From Paracentrotus lividus (Eukaryota; Echinodermata; Echinoidea; Camarodonta; Echinidae), in contig CALNVZ010001532.1 of assembly GCA_940671915.1 (NCBI GenBank), positions 94,342 to 158,341 of the forward strand: a DNA stretch of 64,000 nt, written 5' to 3'. The notes beneath the pieces were generated by a model. That model saw only the letters and a list, made by a program, of their open reading frames with translations. It was not told the DNA's origin and did no database searches. The first letter of the stretch is position 1, and the number at the start of each line of letters is the position of its first letter. This document shows positions 24,398 to 38,460 of the stretch, piece by piece. Position numbers and translations under genes: made by a program.

Positions 24398-25745
24398 TTG
24401 TATATTGAGTATCAAATATCTTTTAGCTGCATGGTTGTACGTTCATACAGTCATGTATGTTATCTGAAATTTTGCCAGGAGGAAGGCACTAGGCCTATTA
24501 AAATGTACATAATACTTGATCAAAATGGCCAATCTGATGCTATCTCTAAACGTCAAGATTGTATCATGGATGTGATTAGTTGGTCAAATCTTAATGGACT
24601 GAAACTCAATAGTGACAAGACTGAAGTTCTCATTTCACTAGCAAGTTTGTAACCAGGTTGATCGCATTAATATAGGTAATGCAATTGTGAGCCGTTGACT
24701 CTGCTAGAAACCTTGGCGTGCATTTAGATAAGACACTTACTACAGTCTGTGTAAAAAAAAAATGGTACAGTCGGAAAACATTTTTTTATAGTATGAATAT
24801 TAATTAGAACCTGGTATGGTTTGGCAATTCATAGAGCAGCATAATCGGACTTCTTCTGCAATTTTTTCATCACATTTGGTGCTGTAATTTTTGGGATATG
24901 ACCAGTTTTCTACAGTCAAGAAAAATCCATTTCGCACGACCGTCCACGCTTTGTGTAGGTTTCGCATTATGGAACAATGACGGTGGGTAATTTCGATTTT
25001 GTCCTCGTCGCACAATATTTAGCATAACTTTTGTTTAACGAAAGCAAATTATAAAAAGAACAAAGTGAATCAGCAAGGAAAATCTCTGGCTTAATTTGGT
25101 ACCACATACACACATTGTTTGAAAAGATTTCACACCTAAATTATTTTTTTCCCCCGACTGCACATTTTATTTGACACAGGACTGTATGACACCCAAATAA
25201 ATACTGTTGTAAGAGTAGTTCATTTGCGCTTCACAAGATCGGGAAAATTCGTAAATCTTAACTACAGAAGCTACCAAAAGATTAGTTCATGCTCTCGTCA
25301 TATCTCTATAGATTTTGCAACAGTTTACTCTTTAAACTTCCAGATACTCAGATTAAATAAAACAACGAATCCAAAATTCTGCAGCTCGACTATTTTCCAG
25401 AAACAAACGAAGAGAACACATAACCCCCATACTGCGTGAATTGCATTGGCTCCCAGTAAAATCTCGTATCAAAATACAAAATCTTTCTCTTACATATTGT
25501 CTTCAAGGTACTGCCCCAAACTATCTTCAGGATCTCATTGTGAAATATACCCCTTTAAGAAACTTGAGATCAAAAGACAAATCCCTCCTGTAGTTCCAAA
25601 CACTCGCCACAATAACTACAATACTATGGAACCCGGTCATTAACTTGGCTTCAGCAGAGTTTATGGAATGGTTTGCCCGATCTTGTGAAGGGTGCTAATT
25701 CAACAGAGTCCTTCAAACTTCGTTTGGAAACCTACCCTGTTTAAA
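24398..25745 (+). pseudogene. LINE ORF2 3' fragment (CR1/L2-like), interrupted by M1 copy 4
   Basis: Plus-strand frames contain WSNLNGLKLNSDKTEVL and ARNLGVHLDKTLT just before the MITE, then after it HLRFTRSGKF, LHWLPVKSRI, TYCLQGTAPNYLQDLIV and YTPLRNLRSKDKSLL. This order is typical of the region after the RT active site in CR1/L2-group LINEs, where LHWLPV and GTAPNYL are hallmark words. Multiple frame breaks show it is dead. No RT core lies upstream, so only the 3' end survives. Confidence 0.8.
24743..25184. mobile_element. MITE family M1, copy 4
   Basis: CAGTCTGTGTAAAAAAAAAA at 24743, complement ending CACAGGACTG at 25184, TA flanks. 442 bp, inserted in the LINE fragment. Confidence 0.88.
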
Positions 25746-26159
25746 AAATGAGTAAATTACTAGTAATTTGATATTTTATGTGTATGTAGGGTAGATGTAG
25801 GGAATAGCGGACAGTAAGGGAATATCGGACGGTCACCACATGTCCAGCCCTAGCTGCAAACATAAGATCAACTTGAGTTGAAATACCGGCATTTATTGGT
25901 CAGGTGGTCTGTCTGGGAAGGTTAAATGTGTATTCGACACAACAAGTGAGAAATCTCGAGAAAACTACTAGTCTGTCAAGGTAGAAAAATTTGCAGCCTG
26001 AAAAATGGCCTGATGTAAAAATTGAAATTTTAGAGAATGTGATGGTATAAAAATAGAACTGGGCATGACCTCTATTTCATGATTATGGACTATGTGGAGG
26101 GTGGGCCAAACGTGTATGGAGTGTTTGCACTGTACAAAGCCTGTGTATTGGGGTGGCAG

Positions 26160-26711
26160 CAGAGGCGGGCGGAACCAGGGGGGCAGGGGGCACTGGTGAC
26201 CCCCCACTTTTTCATCCACCCTAAAAGTGCCCCTTTATGACTAAAAATGCCCTTTTTAACTAATAAAATGCCATTTTTATAGTAAAAGGGGCACTTTTAT
26301 TACTAGAAAGGGCACTTTTAATCAAAAAAGTGCCCTTATTAATGTCTTTAAAAATCCAAATTTTCTGCTCGCGCTACAAAATAGGGTCTATAATGCACAA
26401 TAAACTCAATTTTTAAGCTCATAATTTCCAACACACTCGCGCTTCCGCTCTCGCGGATACTTAATAGGTCATAATGCACAATACCTCCAATTTTGAGCTC
26501 AAAATTTTCGGCTCACGCTTCGCGCTCGCAATACTAAATAGGGTCTATAATGCATATAATAAACTCCATTTAAGCCATAATTTTCAACTCGAGCTTCGCG
26601 CCTGCGGAATTTAATAGGGTATATGATGCACACTTAACTCCAAATAGTCGCTCGCGCTTGCTCTCGCAGATACTATAAATAGGATTTATATGCACGATAT
26701 CAAATTTTCAA
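26160..26711. mobile_element. hAT-like element end, cut by the scaffold gap
   Basis: A CAG-starting terminus, CAGAGGCGGGCGGAACCAGG, leads into C-rich DNA, then GTGCCC(C)TTTT modules in both orientations (26,225-26,335) and a series of CTCGCGCTTCGCGC-type words (26,365-26,670). The architecture matches the hAT element at 40034-41181, which also holds GCGAAGCGCGAGC. The other terminus would lie in or beyond the gap. Confidence 0.45.
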
Positions 26712-26811
26712 NNNNNNNNNNNNNNNNNNNNNNNNNNNNNNNNNNNNNNNNNNNNNNNNNNNNNNNNNNNNNNNNNNNNNNNNNNNNNNNNNNNNNNNNN
26801 NNNNNNNNNNN
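26712..26811. other. Scaffold gap, exactly 100 N
   Basis: A run of 100 N, the conventional size for a gap of unknown length. Sequence quality appears to change across it. Any open frame spanning it is meaningless. Confidence 1.
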
Positions 26812-29800
26812 TGGACGATTATCATTATTGGGTGAACCACTTTTATTTGTAAGTTATTTAGTTAAGTGGATTTTATTTATTCAGAAAGCGAGAAACTGAT
26901 GTAATCATTACTAATCAATATATGAGATGTATCAAACTTAACGCCCGGATATACAAATATTACTGCAGTAGTAGACCGGAGAGTACCTATTTAAAGTCAT
27001 GTATCAAAATGCCTATCGAACTACAATAGGAGACCACACAACATAGTACCTATAATTATTTAATACTATAATCCGTGAGATTGTTTGAGCTTTGTGTCAC
27101 TACAATGTGAGATATTTAGGGTGTCATGGTGAAGGAACTTGGTTTTTGCTAGAAAGCGAATCGTTTAAAACCAGACAACAACTACTTTGGACTCATATCT
27201 GTGGTCAGATGAATGGGATAAGAGCGATTTGCTTCTCTAAAAATTAAGAGGTTCTGGACAATTAGCTCTATGCATAATCGTATGGGAAAAAGACCAACAA
27301 ATCGTCATTGCTGCTTCTACTTCAGGAGATCCTTGGTGGAACAAAGTGGTCATGGCTAAAATGTGGATGGGATGCGTATTGTGTAGAATGGCTAGAGCGG
27401 ATACGTTGCACAGTCGAAGTAATAGAAAAAATTATAGGCAATGTATATTATTTATAGTCGTATAAATAAAATAACTAATAGTTTGACGCATAGCACACGA
27501 GTGAGTTTGCCCAAAACATTGAAACTTACTATCCTGTACGGTGAGCGATCATCATCCTTTTGTGATTGTTCATGATTGGGTCGGTACTGAATTTTAGCAG
27601 CAATATGTTTGTCTTTATAATTCTATTTCTATCTTATGAAGGCACTATGTCTATGTTAGTGTTGCATATTTTTTGTGTACTATTATTTGTATTGGAGCTT
27701 TGATTGTGACGCGCTATTCTACCAAATAACATGATTTCTCGTGAAATACTTGATGCATGAAATTGACTCATTCAATCACTTTATGCTATTTGAAATAGGA
27801 TCATCAGTTGCGATACTGTTGTTTCATTGTTGCTCTATTACTCACCAATACTCGTGTGGAGTATGAGGCACGGATACTGTGTGCATGGGGGAGCGCAAGT
27901 GAATTTTGTTTCGTGTTCTCGTGACCATACCCAGTCTAAAGTTTCAATTTATCTTTCTAAATAAGTTTTTGGATTCGTTACGAGCAATTACACGATTGTC
28001 TGTGTCCTATTTAAACTGAGATCATTCTAAGGGTTATGTTATCTATATGCAGGACATCTCATATTAAGTATAGCCGAACAGTGAATTTGATAATTAATCT
28101 GATGATGTATGAGTATAGCAAGCAGGTTGGTATCATGTTGTGAGACATTTTGTGAATTCATAAATTTAGACTAGGTGGGTTTTTCTATTACAATGCAAAA
28201 GACGTGAAAATATAATACAATCATTTAAGCGTAATGTGATGAATAAATAAGATTGGTTGCTGAAAATTATTGAAGAATCGCAGGAAGTGCATATATATGT
28301 GTAGCGCTTACAATGTGCTCTAAATACAGTTCTAGACGTATGAAGTTCGATTACGAGATTAAGTAATCCGCAAGCAACGATGTTTAAGCGCAGCGAAAAA
28401 TGACGAATTTGTGATTTTGTGACTGTTTTTTTGAGTTTCTATACACAGCGGGAGGAGTTTCCAATTATCTCGGCTAGTCACGTCGAAATTATAATACAGC
28501 ATTATCTTAAGAATAATATAGTCTTTTGTTGTTGGTAATACTAATCTATCGAGACAATATAGGCCATGTTAGGGTGGAGAATTTGTTCTCCTAAACCCAG
28601 TAATTACACCCTCAAAAAAATAACGTCAAATTATCCATATAGACACAACAAGAACATAAGTGTTGGCGATAAAGGACTACCGATATCCTACATAATTTGT
28701 CGAGGATTTTTCAGGGACAATAATGCTGTATTCACACATTCACACATTTCATTGATGACAGGGAGATAGCAAAATTTAGTTGCCTTACAACATTTGGAGA
28801 GACACATAAGGATGTTAGTGATTTTCTTACGATATATTACCAACTTAGAATCTATCAAAAGAATAAGATGCCAAAGTAGGTGACATTGGCGCAAATGGCT
28901 AACTCTCTCTGGATGTTGTGATCTATTGAATTTTGTGGAATAATGAAAACTAAACTAAAAGATGCCCCTATTAATGCTAAGATCAGTCGAGTATCGTAAA
29001 ACCAATATGTATTTGAACTTCGGGACCACAGTACAGTGAAAGTTGTAAGATTATGCAGTTTAGTCGTTTAGTAACATTGCGACTTGGGTAATTGTTGGAG
29101 CCACATAACTTGGTCACATAGTATCCTATCGCAACTGGATAAAATCTGGAAAGCAAAGGTCCAAGTGGTTTAACTGGTTGAGTAGTACCAAGTGTTTCTT
29201 CTCTAACATTCTCTGTAATAGGTTCTCTTATCAATGGAACGATTAAGCATTAAATTACTGTTGGTAGAAAGTTGGAACATGTGATTGCGAACTGAGCTAT
29301 GTTAATTACCCAAATCACATAAGTAGAAGTAAAAGATACTTCAATAATCTGCTCTTAAAATGATCCTTTTCAATGACGCGAGCTACGCTGTTTACATGGC
29401 CCAATAGACAAAATAACTGTCGAACGTTTAATGGTCATCACAGTATACATTCGTACTCGCATCTTATAAGATCGCAACATCGGACTTTTTTACTTCCTAG
29501 CTGTTAGTCAGTATATATGGTTAACAGCAGCTATGTTACTGGTACTTATGTAATCTGGATACTTCAAAGAGGTTTAGATATATCAGTAATTCGTAAATGC
29601 TGAATGTAAGGGGTCTAATGTGTGAAGACGATGTCATGTTAGCTGAAGATTTTACTTAGAGATAGGATTATGTATGAGGGATATTCATTCAAAAAGATAT
29701 CTCAGTTCTAATAATACAGTTACATAAAAACTATGCACTATAGTTCTCTAGAGGACTCATTGCACGTTATATCATTTTTTTTCCCCAATGATTTGCATGT

Positions 29801-31289
29801 GACTCATTTACCGTCGCACTACGTAGCACAGATCTTTTCCTTGACTAAGAGTTTCTGAGGAGATACGTTCTTCGTTTGAGCGCATGTTATTGATACATAA
29901 ATTTGCTATGATACTATGTTGAAACATCAACTCATGTATATATAAAATCACAGGTGATGTTAAGCAAAAAGTCATTTGAGGGACGTAAAATAAAAAAACT
30001 TTACTATAAGGAGAAGATCGATGTACAGACTAGATGTGGTTAACTAATCTATTCTATATTATTCGTATAAAGAGAGAATCGAGGGTGGGTCTAGGAAAAA
30101 ATAAAGAATAGCGTATAGATGTGAATGATAATATAGGAATAATGATATCCATTCGCCTTTTTTAGGTAAATTAACTCAAAACCCCGGACATCCCGTAAAG
30201 GGGGTTATATTTTTTTTAGGTAGCTAGTTCTAAATAAATAAACATGCACATGAATCTTTCGCTCAGAAACAGAGCATGTTGGATTTGAGGAACGACCAGT
30301 GTAGAATCAGAGAAAGATGACAGGAGACACGGGATCGACCGACAGAAGATAACTATGAATTAACAGGATGTTTGAAATGTTACATTCTTCGACTGAACTA
30401 TATCACTTTAAAAATCTTTGGGAGCAGCAGATAGACTGGAGAGAATAGAGTAAAGGAGGACATTAAACCCAATACGGCCTCAGAGAAGGAGGAGACAGGT
30501 TAAGCATGTAATGGTCATCAGTGAAGCACTAATATGGAAGATAAAGATAGATGAGAGAGAGTACTGCAGAGAGAACCGGAAGACATAGAAGCTTATTGGT
30601 GGGGACCACCAATTAAGGTCGATGGCAAGAGATATGGCTCAAGAGGCACGAGAAACATATTACATAGTTCCCACCATTCCGTAAACGAACTGGTTGACTC
30701 TACCATCTATAAGAGTACCCCAAGAGAAAGAAGATTAGAAACCAGAGAGAGAGAGAGATAGTGGAGAAGAGAGAGAGTCAAAGGGGGGCGGAGGAGAGGC
30801 GTGTAGAAGAAGAGTCAACCTGGATCTGACTGATCGGGCATCTTCTATATCCAGCGCTATCACGCATCACCACACATTAGAATTTTTCTAATTCTATTCT
30901 TTGCAGCTAAAATTGAATTATCCAATGTCAATTAATGATGTACAATTATATATGTCTGTCTATGAAGTGTAGTATCATTTCAGAGTTAAGTGGATTCAGA
31001 AGATTTTGAACATATTGGTATTCACGAAGGTATTGGATCGTCTCATTAACCGCAACTGATAAATTGGAAAAAAAACCTTTGCCATAACGGTGCCTTCCAG
31101 TTTACAATTCTTCAGTAACCACCCGGATTTGCCAGTGTTATATTAGACTTGTGATTAATCCATCCAATGTTAAAGGACAGATAAATACTGTGGAACTTCG
31201 GAGATTAGAACATTTTCTTTTTTTAATTACAACACAAAAGAAACTGTGAGCGCCAACTTCGTCCCAAGTCTCACAAAAAAGTACTTATC

Positions 31290-32400
31290 AGTATCTTTTT
31301 TCTACCTTCATTAGACTCGCCTGTTCTGAAAAAACTTTTATTGCTATGGATGCTCTATTTGGGTGTATTGGTAAAGTACCATCGAGATATATTCCCAGTA
31401 AAGCTCCCGTCACATGAGGACCGTGGTATTGGCGAGAGAAACGTAAAAACGTGGCACTTACAAAGGAGGGAAGGTCAGAATGCATAATTTCATGAGCCAC
31501 ATCTCGAGGACGGGTAATACATTGTCATATTTGTCTTTCTAATCCATAGCGAGGAGGTGCAAAAGTGTCATATATGGCTGCCAGCCTATGATTCCCTTGA
31601 GCAATCGCTCTGAAGAACATGGTCGAAGGAGATCAGTAGCATCTGGCCTTCCAGAAAAGGTGATAGTGGATAAATACTGGACTCCAGCTGCTCTCACTTT
31701 TGCGGAGGGGATACACCGTTGTTGTCCAATTCGTTCGCTAGGGATGCAGACACATTCAACAACGTCGCGACAAACAGGTCGCAGCCAACTGTTATAAAAT
31801 AGAACGTTCCACGCTACCTGCGTAGGCCGGAAGATGCAGTTGATGTATCATGGCTTTTACGTAAGCAGTCTCAAATCACAATATACAACGACTTTCTGGT
31901 TTCAGCGTCAAATTTATCCCAGCCTGCAGACTCATACTTGAGATCATTGCGTAAAGAAACAAGTTGCTTCCTCCCTCGTCACCACTCAGCTTCAACCTCT
32001 TTAAGTATTTCCCTTTCGATAATACGTTTTAAAAGCCCAAATTAAATTATTGTTGTCAGCTCAGCGTTTTGCTCAAAAATCGCCGAGAGGGCTGTCCTTT
32101 TACATACTATTGTGTAAAGATCTCGAAAATAAACGGTATCTGCCGCATACCAGTATAAGACTGGAGTAATCTATGAAATAATTGAGGAAAAATTATCTGT
32201 TGATGTTCTGAGGGATTGATTGATTATTGATATGTTTGTTAACCATTTTGCTGCATTCAAAAATACTTTATAATGTTCATGCGATGTTAGATATAATTTA
32301 TTCCTATTGACATGTTGTTTTTCCTGGCAGTTCGATTTAGGAATTTCGCTAGACCCCTGTTGTTCTATCATATATGTAGACCCCACTTTTCAGCAGCGAC
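31290..32400 (-). pseudogene. Weak, frame-broken coding-like signal, unidentified
   Basis: Minus-strand frames give stretches of protein-like composition, e.g. LRNEILKLKRVAAEKWG (about 32,430-32,380), GWDKFDAETRKSL (about 31,920-31,880), TFAPPRYGLERQI and YLDGTLPIHPNRA, with stops and frame changes every 30-60 codons. No family is recognised. If the block is error-rich this could be a real exon damaged by sequencing errors; it could equally be chance. Confidence 0.2.
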
Positions 32401-35400
32401 ACGTTTTAATTTCAGTATCTCATTGCGAAGTTTGAAATTTGAGAAATGCCTAACAGGCGAAGTTATGTGTAGCACGACGAATGTTTGTTACTTGTTGTGT
32501 GCGTTCAGAGAAGCATATACCTTTAAGTTGTGTATATCAGTTAGGAACGGTATGAATTATGTTTGCCCTCTAGTCAGAGGTTTATTTCATGCACTCAATC
32601 GACACTGAAGTATATTGCGTTGTAAGAGGAATGAGATGTGCAATTCAACATACGGAGAAAGAATCGTTTGGATCTCTTGTGGTAACGTGGAAAGCAGCGG
32701 GGTCCGTTCGACAAGAACACTTTTTGAAAAACTAATCTGAGGAAAACATTTCTTTTTTGAAGCTAGCATGCAGCCGATTCTCATATCTTTGACAGTGAGA
32801 TGCGCGAGAGTAAAGAGCAGGGAGAGAGAGGGATGGAGAAGGGGAGCATAGAAGCAAGATGATAGTAAAGAAAGGAACCAAAAAGACAATGAGTCCAAGT
32901 GAATGCCATAGAGGATAGGGAGAGACGAGAACCCGAAGGTAGGGAGATTGTAATACTTGGCATAAATGTTGGCGCGGTCAGCTAGATGCTCGATCAGGAT
33001 ACTCCCATTTGAGCCCGGACATAAAGTAGGCTGACATGATGTGAAACGCGCGCGTGGTCGAAAAATGGCGAACAGTCGCAGAAACGCACGGGGAGAGTAT
33101 GTGCGCACGCAAAGGAGAGTAGCAATATTTGCGCCATCAAAGGAAAGGGTCACCTTGACGAGAGACGGGCAACGGATATCAATTACGAGTGATATCAGAA
33201 AATACGTATAGTGGCAGGTACTTAAAAACTCGGCTAGAAAAATTAGTCACTGAAAATGAAGGAGAGAGCTTCGATGTGATGCTAGAAGAGACAACTACTG
33301 TAGAGATGTGTAATTGACATAAGAAACACATTACTACAACCATTGTGTTTCTTCTGTTTCCCTATATTATTGAGGTTTGCTTAGGATCTGAATGATAAGC
33401 ACAACATGCGCTGTCATTGTCGTGGAATTGACAGTAATGTTTGCGCCGGCTCAATGCAAGGTATACCGTTTGCTGAAAGATATAGACTGAACAAACGCTG
33501 GAATTGGCATCGTTGATTTGTGATTATCGTGAGTACATTGACGATAATGATGCATCATCAAAGGAGAAAATGGTCAGCATGAAGGAGGAAACACTTGTTT
33601 TTTATTAAATGAGTATTGGCAGGACCAGCTCAAATCGCACACCACATGGGATGAGTGTTGTGTGGCTCACTGTTTCTATGTTCGTGCTTTGAGGAGAAAC
33701 GTCAGCAGTGCAAGAGGCAATCAGCCTAAAAACACGTTACTGATCTTGCTTCTTTTCCCTCACCATCCTAATAGTTTGTTTTGTTTGGGCGATGAAGGTC
33801 TTAGAGATAGTGATAGGGTCTTTTGGACATTACAGAAGACAAAAAAGATTGTGACGCATCAGTAGGTTGTGATATTATGCGGAGATTTATTGTGGTAACG
33901 AGTGGTATGGAAACCTTAAGAAGAGGCGCAGTCGATGAACTACGCGCAAATTGCAGAACAAAAGGGTTGTGTAGATTAGAACAGATTTACTTTTTTGTTT
34001 GCCACAAATAATATGTAGCCGCATCGCGTGAAGTGTCGTTGAGTGATAATTTACAAGATAGAAGCGCCCAAGATCATAACAACAAGTAAAAAGGTGATGC
34101 ATAGGGAAGCAAGAATAAAATTAGTATATGAGAAATAATGTGCATCAATTATGGACACTTACGTAAGTATCTTATCTCCAACCAACCACTCATAATATTG
34201 TTTAAGCACTGCATCAGACTGTAAATCTGAAAAGGTAAACAAAATCAGTTGGCGAACAGTCTGGAACGCGACCTTAATTTGGGGAAAGCGCATAATTGTA
34301 TCAGTTTCATGTGATTTAAGAACGACATACTCTGATAGTGGTCTCTCAACAATAGAAGCAAGGCGATTTCGTTGGTAGACTATTCAGGTTATAGGCTGCG
34401 GTAACCATGACAATTAGTCAATGGTCTGGCTATATGGTTGTGGGCGCGGAGGCTTAAGCGCCCTAGCAGGGAGCCCAAAAGTTGCAAGCTGAGATGCTCG
34501 GGTTGAGCCTCTTCAGTTAGAGGTGTTTTCTGGTGCGCTTTGTCACTTGGATGAGTAACGCGTCTAGCATTTTTATATCAATCCCTTTACTTGCTCTATA
34601 ACCGATAGGCTTGCATGCGCGTCTGGATGACCTCGGCGTTACACGGGAGAAAATTCTCGCAATGCACACTATATTCTGGGAGGGTCCAGGCTGGGATAGT
34701 GTTGGGTAGTTTGAGACACTAATTCATTCATTTTTAATGGCGTAAATAGTCAAACAACTCATATTTAGTAAAATTTTTTTAATTATTAAACATTTAAAAA
34801 AACAGTTTATTTTAAATTTTATGACGAAAATATATGAAATAAAAAAATCAATAACTATAAATGCAAAGTTTCTGCATCCACACTGGTTTAAGATTTGCTA
34901 TGGATCCATGTAAGACATAGAACAAAGTAATAAATCTGGATTCGCAACTTTTTTAACATTATAGTGCTTGGATGTTATTGAGAGAACTTTTCAGACTTAT
35001 TCTGTGCAGGGGGCGGCAAAAGGTGTTTACCGTAAACATGACATTATTTATCGAACAAGTCACAAATCAATCCACTATAGATCCCGTTTGACTACTCTTT
35101 ATGTGTATTTTAGGTTAACCATTAGATCTGTGTGATCTCCTACATGGAGATTTTAACTTATCAAAATATTACCCTTAACAAGTATAATCATTCGCGTCAT
35201 TGGTAGTTATAAGGGAGGATTCCTCTCTGGAGGAGAGGTAAATATAGGTATGAGAAGTGTGTTTTTTTCTCATGAAAGAAGGAATCACAGAAATTTACAT
35301 GACACGTCCTAAGTATTGGCCAATCAATAATTGGATCTACAGAAACTTATGACATTTCATCCTAGTGTAGCATGCTCGAAATTGCAATACTGAGATATTT

Positions 35401-36419
35401 ATGAAAGATTATTTTTTGAGCAAAGTATTGATATGACAATCTAGTCAATAAGAGACAGGTGGGGGTGCTCCGTGAGAGCCTCTATGAGTCGTGTCCACTG
35501 TGAGTAAACCGGGTGATAAGGGCTTTTGTTAAAAGGAAAAGTAACACAAGATATTGATGATACTACAATGTATCCTTTGGGATAGCAGTATACCGATGAA
35601 AAGAAGCCTAGACATGATAATAGTGTTAGAACTAGGGATCATGTATTGTCTTCGGTACATCCTACATGACGGAGCGCTTAATCGGGAGGTCTCAGCAAAT
35701 TGCTACGTTCTGGCAGAGTGGCGCCTGATAATTGAAATAAGAAACGAACCTATAAGTCTAAAAAACAAATACTCGTAAACAATGCAAAAAAAACGAGAAC
35801 ACCCTGTAATCAATTATGTAGATGCATTTTGTATAATTGAAGACGTGTGAATAGTAAATTTCACTTTGACGGATTAGCGCTTAAAAATCTCTTTTTTTTT
35901 TTTCTTTTTTTCTTTTTCGTTTTTATTTTGTCTCCTTCTGTTTTGCTTTTCCCTTTTTTTTTTGGTAGTTCTTAAAGAGTATAACTCGTCACGTTTGTAA
36001 AGAGATAACAAAAAACTAGAACATAAAAGTAAAATAACGCTTCGGGTCATTTTGGTCAAAAATTCGGCTGTGCGCTTTGCGTCGAGAATCATTCGCTTTC
36101 CAAAAGGTCGTGTTTTTTTTTTTCAACCGATTTCGAACACGAAATCCAGTGTACGATGCCTGACCATGCTTTCGACTACATACTCTAATCTAATGAGATA
36201 TCTTCTATGGTGATTTAAGATTAGAAGTTAATATCTCTTCTTTTTTACGATAAATTCGGTTCAATACAAAGCCCTACGCTGCCAAACTTAACCCCCTTAG
36301 ACCAGGAAACAAAAAAAAAAATGCAAACGATTTTAGTATTTTCTATGAAATGGTCTATTCGGTTTAAAAAAAAAAGTATCGAGTGCATAGGTAGTCTTTA
36401 TCAATTACGGATGGTTTGA

Positions 36420-36835
36420 GTGGTCCTCCGGGGGGACTTGTACCTGTCTGCGGGGTAGTTGTGCTGCGGCGGTGTTAGTCCTCCGGTGGATGTCCCCGGG
36501 GAGTTGTCCAGGGGAGTTGGTCCTCGGGGGGAGTTGCTTCCTGGGGGATTGTCCTCGGGGAGTTGATCCTCCGGGGGACTTGTTACTCGGGGGATTAAAT
36601 GTCCTCTGTTGGGCTATGAGCTCCGGTGGGAGTTTTCATCGGGGGATGTCTCACGGGGAAGTTGTCTTGGGGGACATGTCCTCGGGGAGATGTCCTGCGG
36701 GGAAGTTGTCTCCGCGGGTGTATGTCCTCCGGGGGAGTTGTCCTCCGGGGGAGTTGTCTCCGGGGGAGTTGTCTCCGGGGGAGTGCACGGATTGTCCCGG
36801 GGAGTTGTCCTCCGGGGAGATGTCTGTAGATTTTA
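36420..36835. repeat. GC-rich minisatellite, unit like GTCCTCCGGGGGAGTT
   Basis: About two dozen irregular 14-19-bp units of the form (T)CCTCCGGGGGAGTTGT. It is strongly GC-rich within AT-rich flanks and borders the point where right-arm homology stops. Open frames across it are Gly/Ser/Pro/Cys repeats. Confidence 0.9.
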
Positions 36836-37989
36836 CTTTACTCTATAATAAATGACAGTCAACATCTAAATGTTTCTGTTTTGTACAGTCTTCATCAGTT
36901 CTCTCTGGTTTTAGCGTTCTATTTGAGTTTGACGTTTATTGTTCCTCACTGACACCACCAGCGAATTTCTTCAGCATTTCCCTGAATCACCAACATGTTT
37001 TTGAAATGACCTCCTTAGTTTTATTTCCTCTCACGTCACTTTCAGTAGGATCATTTCTCGTAGACTCGGTTAAAGTGAAGGCATGAGACTGTCCAAAAAC
37101 CGGAATTAAGTCATGACGTATTTCAATTCTGGTCATAGTCAGTACCAATATTTAAGTCATGTGCTAATTGATATATGACAATGGGCCTAAAGTAATTTGA
37201 GTATACAGAATCGAATTAGACTACATACAATCTCAAATTAGGTAACGGTTTTAAGTCATGTTTAAATATTGAATGTCGCGCATAAATTAATTAAGGGTAT
37301 GTGAGTGAGTTTGTACATTTTCAAAATTGTACGCTCGTGTCTCAATTCGAATTAGCACGGCTACATAATCACGTGTCCACATTGTAACTTTTAAATATAA
37401 GTTAGCAATTGAAAAAATGAATCGCAAAACATTGTTTTATTGACAAAGCTTTTGATCAGCTCAAATAATTTGTCATGCAATGATTCCATGTACAATAACT
37501 TGATCAATTGCACGTCGTCAAATATTTATTCGCAGAATTTTCATCTTGATCGTAATTCTAAAAACATGATCTGTTTTGCTTGAAAAATTCGTAAGTTGAA
37601 CAAAAGTATTGCGCGATTGTGCAATGAAAGACAAAATCCTACACAAGGTTGTGACAGGAATGTCAACTTTTGCTGCTCATATATGTTAATTCACATTTTG
37701 AGTAAAGATCAATTACATATATATGACTGTTGAAAAAAAAAGAAGTGAAAGGGCCGAATTATCAGAACAACATATCCATTAACGGCTGAAGAAATTGGTA
37801 TCGCAAACGCTACAGTAGAAAGTACGAATGAGACAAAGTTTAAAGGCTATAGAATACAACATTTTACATACATTCATAGAATTTATTCAACGTTGTTACA
37901 TCCAGAAAAAACGAGCAAAGATAATTAAACATAGTTATAAAACCTATCAACAGCCATTATAAGTCTGATGAAGAAATTATAATAGTTGA

Positions 37990-38460
37990 ATTGTCCAGGT
38001 GTGTGTAAAAAAAGAAAAAAAAAAAAAAAAATGTACAGTCGTAATAAAATATTTAGGTGTGAAATATGTTCTGAAGGATATGATTGTATGTGGTACCAGA
38101 AATAAAAAACCAAAAGTTTCCCTTGTGATGCGCTTGTGTTCTGTTTAAATTTGCTTTCGTGAACGAAAGTTTATGATATTTGTTCGAGGCAGGAATGAGA
38201 CAAATCGAAATTGAGAAATCATGGCATTATGCGAGACGTATAACAAAGGCATGGGAAGGCTAGCGGAAATGATTTTTCATTGATTGTAGAAACTAGCCTA
38301 TTGTAAAAAAATTGCAATGACCGTAAATGTGATGAAAGAACAATGCGAGATGATAAACGGTCTGGATCTTCCTGCTTTTATGAAATCAAACTAGCAGACT
38401 GTGATTAAACTTCATCTAAGGAAAAAAATGTTTTCCACTTGTACATTTTATATTTGACTG
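37990..38460. mobile_element. MITE family M1, copy 5 (corrupted)
   Basis: Allelic or paralogous to M1 copy 2 (14136-14590), in reverse complement. Both ends are damaged (GTGTGTAAAAAAA run; TATTTGACTGTA) and small indels occur throughout, unlike the other five copies. Confidence 0.75.

Noticed and set aside
26690..26899. Open frame across the gap
   Set aside because: It spans 100 N and cannot be interpreted.
32587..33153. A 188-codon minus-strand frame
   Set aside because: No domain, signal or family recognised; it overlaps purine-rich low-complexity DNA in the suspect block, and one frame of this length among some 10 kb in six frames is only slightly unusual.
36472..36855. A 127-codon Gly/Cys/Pro-rich frame
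   Set aside because: It follows the CCTCCGGGGGAGTT minisatellite; related frames occur in all three phases.
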